Part shown: positions 57,994 to 64,000 of the stretch, in pieces
How positions within the stretch are numbered: position 1 is the first letter of the stretch
Layout: every line of letters starts with the position of its first letter
Source of the DNA: Streptomyces sp. NRRL F-525
Lineage (GTDB): Bacteria > Actinomycetota > Actinomycetes > Streptomycetales > Streptomycetaceae
Direction: 5' to 3'
DNA: 64,000 bases
NCBI RefSeq assembly: GCF_000716605.1
Contig: NZ_JNXE01000012.1
Coordinates: 62,001 to 126,000 of the forward strand
The notes under the pieces: generated by a model
What the model was told of the DNA's origin: nothing
Databases searched by the model: none
The model's input: only the letters and a program-made list of their open reading frames with translations
Position numbers and translations under genes: made by a program

Positions 57994-60900
57994 CTACAGG
58001 CGCGCGGACGGCTCCTGTGCCTCGCGGGAGCCCAACTCCCGGAAGACGCCGAGTGCTTCGGCCCTGGCCGACCGCGCCGCCGACGCGTCGCCGTCCGCCT
58101 CCCGTACGTCGGCCAGGTCCCGGAGGGTGCGGGCCCGCCACAGGGGCAGCCGCAGGGTCTCCCATGTCGACAGGGCGCGCTCCAGCGGCTCCCGCGCGCC
58201 GTCCGGATCGTCGGCGGCCAGGTGCCACTCGCCCAGCGTGCGCAGGACGAGCGCCTCGCCGAAGCGGTCCTGGCGCTCGCGGGCCACGGTCAGGCAGCGG
58301 CCGAGCCGCGACCGTGCCTCGTCGAGGCGGCCGAGCCTCAACTCCGTCTTGGCCAGCGACTGTTCGGTGTACATCACCCCGAAGGTGTCCCGCAGCGCCG
58401 AGAAGATCCGCAGCGCCTCGTGCAGCAGCCGCTCGGCGTTCGCGAGCGCGCCCTCGGCCCGGTCGCACAGGGCCAGCGACCGCAGGGTCAGCGCCTCGCC
58501 GTGCCGGTCGCCCTCCGCGCGGTACAGGTCCAGGGCCCGCGCGAGAGCCTCCCGGGCCCGCTCGCCGCGCCCCTGTTCCCGGTGCACGTATCCGATGCCG
58601 TACAGCACCCGGGCCCGGGCGCCCCGCCCGGCGGACTCCCCGTACCGCTCCAGCGCCGCGTCCAGCAGCTCCGACGCCTCGCCGTACCCGGCCTGTTCGC
58701 GACGGGCCGTCCCCATCCCGGCGAGGGCGAGCGCCACGCCCTCGGGCACGTCACCGCGCGCCTCGAACAGCCGCAGCGCCTTGCCGAAGTAGCTGTACGA
58801 GTCCTCGAACTCGTCCTGTTCATAGCGCAGTTGGCCAAGCCCCGCGAGCAGCCAGGCCTCTCCCACGTCGTCCCCGCCGCGGTGCACGGCGGCCATGGCG
58901 GCGGCGTGCGAGCGGGACCAGGCGTCGAACTGGTTGTACAGCGCGGCCGAACTCGCGATCAGCGCCCCGGCCAGATCGCGGGCGGCGCGGACCATGCCGT
59001 GGTCGGCGCAGTACTCGACCGCCGCCAGGAGACAGGCCTGTTCGGCGGCGAACCAGGACGTGGGCCGCTCCAGCAGCTCCTCCTCGGTCTCCGCGTCGAG
59101 GGGCCGTACGGCGGCCGGTTCGGGGAAGCGCCGGGCCGCTCCGCCCGGGCCGAGGGCGGCGGCCTTCTCGGCGAGACCCAGCCAGGAGGCCACCAACCGC
59201 AGTACGGCCGCCGTACGTTCCTCGGGGCTCTCCTCGGACAGACAGCGCTCGCGGGCGTGTTCGCGGGCCAGGTCATGGATGCGGTACCGGCTGCGGCCCG
59301 TGCCGTCGACGCCGATCACGTCGATGAAGTGGCAGTCCACCAGCCGTTCCACCGCCTCCTCGGCCTCCTCCGTGCCGATGTCCAGCAGCGGGGCGGCGAT
59401 CCAGGCCGCGAAGTCCGGCAGGTCGAGCAGGGCCAGCCGGCGCAGCGCCCGGCGCTCGGGCAACTCCAGGTCGGCGTAGCCGAGTTCGAGGCTGGTGCGC
59501 AACTCCAGGTCCCCGGCGCGCAGTTCGCTCAGCCGGCGGCGTTCGTCGCGCAGCCGGTCGGCGAGCCGGCCGGGCGCCCAGTGCGGGCGGGCCGCCAGCC
59601 GGGCGCCCGCGATCCGCACGGCCAGCGGCAGCCGCCCGCACAGCGAGACGATCTCCGCGGCCCGCTCCGGCTCGGTGCTCGTACGGTCCGGCCCGGCGAC
59701 GCGGCGCAGCAGTTCGAGCGCCTCCGCCTGGCCGGGCACGGCCAGGTCCAGGTGGGCGGAGCCCTCCAGCGCGACCAGCCGGCGCCGGCTCGTGACGAGG
59801 ACGGCGCAGCCCGGGCCGGGCGGCAGCAGGGGCCGTACATGCGCCTCGCCCGCCGCGTTGTCCAGGATCAGCAGGACGCGCCGGTGCCCGATGTGGGTGC
59901 GGTACAGCCCCGTCAGCTCCTCGACCGAGGTCGGCAGGGTCTCGGGGTCGGTGCCCATGGCGCGCAGCAGCCGGGCGAGCGCGTCGGCGGGCTGCAGTGG
60001 CGCGGTGTCGGCCGCCCGCAGGTCCACGAACAGGCGCCCGTCCGGGAAGAGTTCGGCCGTACGGTGGCCGACGTGCACGGCGAGCGCGGTCTTGCCCGTG
60101 CCGGACCGGCCGGAGATCACCCCGATCGGCGGCGCGGTACGGCCCGCCTCGTCGACCCCGCCCACCAGCGAGGCGGCCCAGGCGATCTGCTCGGCGCGGC
60201 CCACGAAGTCGGCGATGTCCGGCGGGAGATGGGACGGCGCGGGGGTGGGAGCGCGGCGGCTCTCGGCCGGCGGCCCCGCGGGTGCCCGGCCGGTACTGCG
60301 CGGGAGTGCGGTGCCGGGCGGGAGTGCGGTGCCCGCCACCTGCGCGTCGTTGGTCAGTACGGCCTGGTGCAGTGCCTGCAGTTCCGGGCCGGGGTCGATG
60401 CCCAGCTCCTCGCGCAGGACCGCGCGGCCCTCGCGGTACGTGCGCAGGGCGTCGGAGACGCGGCCGGTGCGGACGAGCGCGGTCATCAGCTGGCCGCGCG
60501 GCCGTTCCCGCAGCGGGTGGGCGGCGACGTGCGCGAGCAGCGGGGCGATCGTCCGGTCCGCGCGGCCCAGATCGAGATGCAGTCCGAAGGACTCCTCCTG
60601 CGCGACGATCCGCAGTTCGCCCAGCCGGGCCGCCTCGATCCGGGCGAACGACTGCCCCAGTCCCTCCAGCGCGTCCTGGCCGCGCCACAGCGCCAGTGCC
60701 TCGCCCAGCAGGTCGGCGGCCTCCTCGCGGTGGCCCGCGGCGGCGGAGGCCCGGCCCGAGGCGAGCAGGTCCTCGAAGCGGCGGGCGTCGATCTGGGACG
60801 GGTCGAGGTCGGCGACGTAGCCCGGCGGCCGCGTCCGGACCACGGCGTCCTGCGTGACCCGGGCCAGGGCCCGGCGTACGGCGGAGACATGGGTGGCCAC

Positions 60901-61086
60901 CAGGGCGCCCGCGGTGGCCGGCGCCCGCTCGTCCCAGACGCAGTCCACGAGGCGGTCGGTGGAGAGCACCTCGCCGAGGTGGACGACCAGCGCCGACAGG
61001 ACCGCGAGGGGTCTGACACCGCCGAGCGGGGCCCGCCGGTCGCCGGCCCACACCTCCACCGGACCGAGCAGCCGCACTTCGAACAT
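57994..61086 (-). CDS. AfsR/SARP-family STAND regulator with BTAD, NB-ARC and TPR domains
   Basis: A 1030-residue regulator. The winged-helix DNA-binding domain is at 1-90 (FEVRLLGPVEVWAGDRRAPLGG), BTAD at about 95-240, and NB-ARC with P-loop GRSGTGKTALAVHVGHRT near residue 325. The rest is ten or more TPR-like helical repeats (about 590-1030), the usual partner-sensing part. Known AfsR needs phosphorylation; nothing here shows which kinase acts. It is divergent from the four-cysteine lipoprotein and crystallin-like secreted protein genes, as the regulator at 1-1511 is. ATG 61086 is used. Confidence 0.93.
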   Translation of the reverse strand: MFEVRLLGPVEVWAGDRRAPLGGVRPLAVLSALVVHLGEVLSTDRLVDCVWDERAPATAGALVATHVSAVRRALARVTQDAVVRTRPPGYVADLDPSQIDARRFEDLLASGRASAAAGHREEAADLLGEALALWRGQDALEGLGQSFARIEAARLGELRIVAQEESFGLHLDLGRADRTIAPLLAHVAAHPLRERPRGQLMTALVRTGRVSDALRTYREGRAVLREELGIDPGPELQALHQAVLTNDAQVAGTALPPGTALPRSTGRAPAGPPAESRRAPTPAPSHLPPDIADFVGRAEQIAWAASLVGGVDEAGRTAPPIGVISGRSGTGKTALAVHVGHRTAELFPDGRLFVDLRAADTAPLQPADALARLLRAMGTDPETLPTSVEELTGLYRTHIGHRRVLLILDNAAGEAHVRPLLPPGPGCAVLVTSRRRLVALEGSAHLDLAVPGQAEALELLRRVAGPDRTSTEPERAAEIVSLCGRLPLAVRIAGARLAARPHWAPGRLADRLRDERRRLSELRAGDLELRTSLELGYADLELPERRALRRLALLDLPDFAAWIAAPLLDIGTEEAEEAVERLVDCHFIDVIGVDGTGRSRYRIHDLAREHARERCLSEESPEERTAAVLRLVASWLGLAEKAAALGPGGAARRFPEPAAVRPLDAETEEELLERPTSWFAAEQACLLAAVEYCADHGMVRAARDLAGALIASSAALYNQFDAWSRSHAAAMAAVHRGGDDVGEAWLLAGLGQLRYEQDEFEDSYSYFGKALRLFEARGDVPEGVALALAGMGTARREQAGYGEASELLDAALERYGESAGRGARARVLYGIGYVHREQGRGERAREALARALDLYRAEGDRHGEALTLRSLALCDRAEGALANAERLLHEALRIFSALRDTFGVMYTEQSLAKTELRLGRLDEARSRLGRCLTVARERQDRFGEALVLRTLGEWHLAADDPDGAREPLERALSTWETLRLPLWRARTLRDLADVREADGDASAARSARAEALGVFRELGSREAQEPSARL

Positions 61087-61222
61087 CGTTCCCCGATCGC
61101 CGCACCACCCGCCCGATGGAGCACGGCAAAGATAACGGCGAACATGCCCACGACATAGCGAAGGCACAGCAACGGCCGGACCGCCGTGACCGGATTCGAT
61201 CGATTCGGCGGACCGGTGTCCC

Positions 61223-61247
61223 TCACCTGCGACGTCGGGGCAGGTGA
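61223..61247. promoter_or_regulatory. Inverted repeat between regulator and lipoprotein genes
   Basis: TCACCTGC and GCAGGTGA flank a nine-base spacer in the 400-base intergenic region. It could be an operator; no promoter boxes were clearly seen. The rest of this gap holds no convincing gene, only an A-rich run (AAAGAAAAAAACC) at about 61384. Confidence 0.45.
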
Positions 61248-61487
61248 CGTCTGTCGTGCGCGCCTCCGCTCAGGGGGTGGCGCTCCTCCTTCTTCATGCC
61301 GGTTGGCTGGTTCTCGACGGTCGGTGAGGCCTGTCGCGTGCAGGGAAGACGGTTCGCCGACCGCCGTCGTATGAGCGCCGGAGAAAGAAAAAAACCTTGT
61401 GATCCAGGGGCATACGGACGGGACCCGTGGGGCGTCAACGGCTCGAAAGCACCACGTCCGTTCGACGAGATCCCCGGGAGGCGCCCC

Positions 61488-62375
61488 ATGCACCGCTGGA
61501 CCTTGGCCCTGCTGACCGCCGGTCTGCTGGCGACGACGGCCACCGGATGCGCGGGCACCACGACCACCCCCGGGGCGTCCGCGAGCAGCACGCCCCGCGC
61601 CGCGGGCAGCCCGGCGGAGACGCTGCGGCTCGCGGAGCAGCTCCTCATCAAGACGTGCATGGAGAAGGAGGGACACAAGTACTGGATCGAGCCGCCCGGC
61701 CCCGAGGACGTCTCGACCCGGTTCCCCTACGTCGTGGACGACCCGGCCTGGGCCAGAGCCCACGGCTACGGCACCGATCTGCGGCGCGAGCGCGAGGGCC
61801 AGGTCCGGAGCGACCCCAACCAGCGGTACTTCCACTCCGTGCCGGCCGAGGCCAGGGCCGTCCTGGTCAGCGACCTCAACGGGGCGCGGCCGCAAGGACT
61901 TTCGGCCCGCCTCCCGAACGGCATACGGGTCACCCACAGCGACCAGGGCTGCCAGGCCGCCGCCGAACGGCAGTTGTACGGCGACCTCCAGGCCTGGTTC
62001 CGGGCCACCCGGGTCAGCGACAGTCTGGTCGGCATGCGCGTCGGCCTCGTGACGGACGACAAGCGCTACAAGGCGGCCGTCAAGGTGTGGGCACGCTGCA
62101 TGCGCGAGCGGACGTACACCTACTCGGACCCCGCCCGGGCCCGCGCCGCGGCCACCCTGCCGGAGGCGCCGTGGCCGCACGACAAGGAGATACGGCTGGC
62201 CTCGGCCGAAGCGGCCTGTGCCGTCTCCAGCGGCCTGTCGTCCGTGGCCGATTCCCTGGACTCCGAGTACCGGGCCCGGCTCCAGCGCGGCCACCCCCGG
62301 GAGACGGCCGACCTCGCGCGCCTCAAGCGCGAGGCCCTGCCCCGCGCCCGCGCGATCGTCGCGCACGGCGACTGA
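61488..62375 (+). CDS. Lipoprotein with four conserved cysteines (module copy B)
   Basis: A 295-residue paralogue of the lipoprotein at 2078-2977. Lipobox LATTATGC. Cysteine contexts KTCMEKEGHKY, SDQGCQAAA, ARCMRERTY and EAACAVSSGL align with those of copy A, and the LPNG segment before the second is also shared. ATG 61488 lies after a GGGAGG site. It is divergent from the SARP gene at 61086 and followed by the crystallin-like secreted protein, the reverse of copy A's order. Confidence 0.85.
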   Translation: MHRWTLALLTAGLLATTATGCAGTTTTPGASASSTPRAAGSPAETLRLAEQLLIKTCMEKEGHKYWIEPPGPEDVSTRFPYVVDDPAWARAHGYGTDLRREREGQVRSDPNQRYFHSVPAEARAVLVSDLNGARPQGLSARLPNGIRVTHSDQGCQAAAERQLYGDLQAWFRATRVSDSLVGMRVGLVTDDKRYKAAVKVWARCMRERTYTYSDPARARAAATLPEAPWPHDKEIRLASAEAACAVSSGLSSVADSLDSEYRARLQRGHPRETADLARLKREALPRARAIVAHGD

Positions 62376-62420
62376 GCGCGGCCCGCCTCCCTGCTCACAC
62401 AGACCACCACGGCCGTCGAG

Positions 62421-62479
62421 CCGTGGGCGCATCACCCCACCTCGGGCCCATCACCCGACCGTGGGCGCATCACCCCACC
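62421..62479. repeat. Direct repeats before the crystallin-like secreted protein
   Basis: CCGTGGGCGCATCACCCCACC occurs twice (62421-62441 and 62459-62479, overlapping by one base with the middle copy) and a third degenerate copy CTCGGGCCCATCACCCGACC lies between them. The period is about 19 bases. They end 20 bases before the ATG at 62500. They may bind the SARP regulator. Confidence 0.6.
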
Positions 62480-62499
62480 ACAACGAAACGAGGGAAACC

Positions 62500-62955
62500 A
62501 TGTCCGTCAAGCGCATCCTCACCGTCGCGGCCTCGGCCGCCGCCGTCGCCGCGCTCTTCTCCCCGGTCTCCAGCGCCAGCGCGCTGGACGCGGGCACCCA
62601 GAAGACCGCGGCCGCGCAACTCTCCGGGGACGGCTACCTCCACGTCTACACCCAGCCCTACGGCGGCGGCCGCGAGTGCAAGTGGTCCGGCAACTCCGAC
62701 AACTGGGGCAGCTGCCGCAACCTGACCTCCGACATCTGGAACAACGGCTACGCGGGCGGCCTGGACGCCGTGGACCTGTACACCGCCCCCAACGCCGGCG
62801 GCGCGCACGCCTGCATCAGCCAGGGCGACAGCTGGCCCGACACCACGACCGGCGAATACCGCTTCACCTACGGCGCGGGCCTGTCGCAGTTCGGCAAGAG
62901 CGTCAACAACAACATCTCCTCGCACCGCTGGGTGGACTACTGCAGCCAGGGCTGA
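62500..62955 (+). CDS. Small secreted crystallin-like / I36-like protein (module copy B)
   Basis: A 151-residue exported protein, signal peptide 1-29 (ASA cleavage). The mature part has four cysteines (REC, SC, AC, YC) and strand pattern GYLHVYTQPYGGGRECKW, VDLYTAPNAGGAHACISQ, as in I36/crystallin-like proteins. It is a distant relative of the protein at 1707-2081. ATG 62500 is used; AGGGAA ends five bases upstream. Confidence 0.72.
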   Translation: MSVKRILTVAASAAAVAALFSPVSSASALDAGTQKTAAAQLSGDGYLHVYTQPYGGGRECKWSGNSDNWGSCRNLTSDIWNNGYAGGLDAVDLYTAPNAGGAHACISQGDSWPDTTTGEYRFTYGAGLSQFGKSVNNNISSHRWVDYCSQG

Positions 62956-62960
62956 TCCGG

Positions 62961-62991
62961 GGTCCGGAGCGCCCCCCGCGCGCCCCGGACC
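62961..62991. terminator. Hairpin after the secreted protein
   Basis: GGTCCGG and CCGGACC arms flank a 17-base loop, five bases after the stop at 62955. Confidence 0.6.
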
Positions 62992-63278
62992 GTGGACCCC
63001 CCGTCCCCCGTCGTCGTTCAGCTCCTGAATGCCCCGTGGAACACGGGGGAATGGGCGCCGGATGTGCTGCGGTCGAGTGCCCCCGGCATATCGACCGCAG
63101 CACGCGCCTCGGGTTCGTCCGAAGGCATGATCAGTGCGCCCGTTCCCCCATAGGACGCGCCCCCGTGCCCGTAGGCTCCGGCACAGACAGCTTCCCCGGT
63201 CATCGGGCCGGTCCGGAGGGGTCGGGTGTTGCCAGCGGGTATTTGGCAACACCGTTCGGGCGGTGTGTCGTTGGGGGG
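62992..63278. other. Intergenic gap upstream of the XRE-TPR regulator
   Basis: About 290 bases without a convincing gene; only the likely promoter region of the regulator starting at 63279. Confidence 0.5.
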
Positions 63279-64000
63279 ATGGTCATCGAGTACGACGGGT
63301 TCGGCGCCGAGTTACGCAGGCGCCGCATCGCGGCAGGCATGTCGCTGAGCGAGCTGGCCGGCAAGGTCTACTGCAGCCGCAGCTTCCTGAGCCGCGTGGA
63401 GAACGGACGCCGCAGGGCGTCCCTGGAGTTGGCCCAGCTGTGCGACGAGGTGCTGGGCGCGAAGGGCGCGCTGGTCGGACTGGCGCCGCTGCCCGGGTCG
63501 GACGCCGTACCGAAGGCGGTCCGGGAGAAGGCGTCCGGGGCGGTCAAGTCGCCGGAGAGGGACGGGCGTTCGGCCGTCGCGCCGGACCGCGCCGAGTTCC
63601 GCCGGCTGCTGCGGCGCGGTGACCTCAGCCATACCGCGGGCGGGATGCGCGAGGCCGAACGGTACTACACCGCCGCCTACCACAGCGCCGAGGGCGACCC
63701 GCGCGCGCAGGCCGAGGCCGTGATCAGGATGGCGCGCCGCTGGTCCGACCCCGGCCAGGTCGACCGCGAACTGCTCCAGTCGATCCGGGGCTGCCTGACC
63801 GCGCTGGACGGCGACCGGAGCTCCGAGGCGGCGGGACTGCGGCTGCGGCTCGAAGCCCACCTCGCGAAGAAGATGGCCCTCGCCGTCAGCCAGGACACCG
63901 CGGCGGGACTGGCGGGACCCGCCGAGGGAGCGCGGCTCGCCGAGGAGACACTGCGCCGATTACCCGACGACGGCGACGACGAGGTGCGCTGCGAAGTCCT
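63279..64000 (+). CDS. XRE-family regulator with TPR-like tail (partial), two TTA codons
   Basis: The first 240 residues of a regulator running off the right edge. The N-terminal Cro/CI helix-turn-helix is AELRRRRIAAGMSLSELAGKVYCSRSFLSRVENGRRRASLELAQLCDEVLGA. From about residue 110 helical repeats resembling TPRs begin (REAERYYTAAYHSAEGDPRAQAEAVIRMARRW). The TTA codons at 63312-63314 (codon 12) and 63960-63962 (codon 228) are rare in Streptomyces and read only by the bldA tRNA, suggesting developmental control. ATG 63279 follows TTGGGGGG. Confidence 0.82.
   Translation, partial: MVIEYDGFGAELRRRRIAAGMSLSELAGKVYCSRSFLSRVENGRRRASLELAQLCDEVLGAKGALVGLAPLPGSDAVPKAVREKASGAVKSPERDGRSAVAPDRAEFRRLLRRGDLSHTAGGMREAERYYTAAYHSAEGDPRAQAEAVIRMARRWSDPGQVDRELLQSIRGCLTALDGDRSSEAAGLRLRLEAHLAKKMALAVSQDTAAGLAGPAEGARLAEETLRRLPDDGDDEVRCEV

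Noticed and set aside
57967..61158. Plus-strand open frame of 1063 codons
   Set aside because: It lies opposite the SARP/TPR regulator, has arginine/glutamine-rich low-complexity sequence without any domain, and arises from high GC in the third codon position of the real gene.
1..64000. tRNA genes, CRISPR arrays, insertion sequences and phage integrase sites
   Set aside because: No cloverleaf-like tRNA sequence, no spacer-repeat array, no transposase or integrase gene was recognised by eye; a tRNA scan was not possible here.

Overview
This is a high-GC (about 72%) stretch of an actinobacterial chromosome, almost certainly Streptomyces. The signs are dense GC-ending codons, rare TTA codons, GTG/TTG/CTG starts with GTGA overlaps, an actinobacterial RNase P RNA, many TetR/SARP/XRE regulators, F420-type oxidoreductases, DUF397/DUF5753 and PF04672-type methyltransferase genes, and many secreted proteins and lipoproteins. 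No plasmid or phage backbone, insertion sequence, tRNA or CRISPR array was seen. One gene runs off the left edge and one off the right edge.

Left part (1-24 kb). A SARP/NB-ARC regulator faces a small crystallin-like secreted protein and a four-cysteine lipoprotein. Next come a KstR-like TetR gene, then a glycosyltransferase / methyltransferase / terpene-cyclase-fold triad whose genes overlap. The rest is envelope and general metabolism: amidase, epoxide hydrolase-like protein, two 14-helix exporters, an SCP-x-type thiolase, a SigE-type ECF sigma factor with a membrane partner, and several methyltransferases.

Middle part (24-45 kb). A secreted GH54 arabinofuranosidase sits between a DesR-like response regulator and its DesK-like kinase/ABC-transporter operon. 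A MaoC hydratase - alcohol dehydrogenase - short-chain dehydrogenase operon follows. Three near-identical 14-bp sites of the KstR type (TNNAACNNGTTNTA) lie next to the KstR-like gene, just before the thiolase and before this operon, so these loci probably form one regulon for steroid or acyl side-chain degradation. A conserved housekeeping block then follows: Nif3-like protein, zinc-ribbon protein with an apparent CTG start, RNase H/phosphatase fusion, KDPG aldolase, YaaA, RNB exonuclease. It ends at rnpB, whose 5' end overlaps the coding region of an EamA transporter.

Accessory patch beside rnpB (45.7-49.4 kb). It holds a truncated XRE/DUF5753 gene, DUF397, a detached Hint (polymorphic toxin) module with a possible frameshift, a DUF6193 gene and a PF04672 methyltransferase.

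Right part (49.5-64 kb). A TetR gene with three matching operator copies controls a secreted SnoaL-like protein. A second TetR faces an MBL hydrolase/cupin pair across a perfect palindrome. A cell-wall cluster (VanX-like dipeptidase, ECF sigma factor, NlpC/P60 endopeptidase) leads to a second, larger SARP/NB-ARC/TPR regulator. That regulator again faces a four-cysteine lipoprotein and a crystallin-like secreted protein. The window therefore begins and ends with two copies of one module, with the two secreted genes in opposite order. The most interesting candidate for an undescribed system is this duplicated regulator - secreted protein - lipoprotein module.
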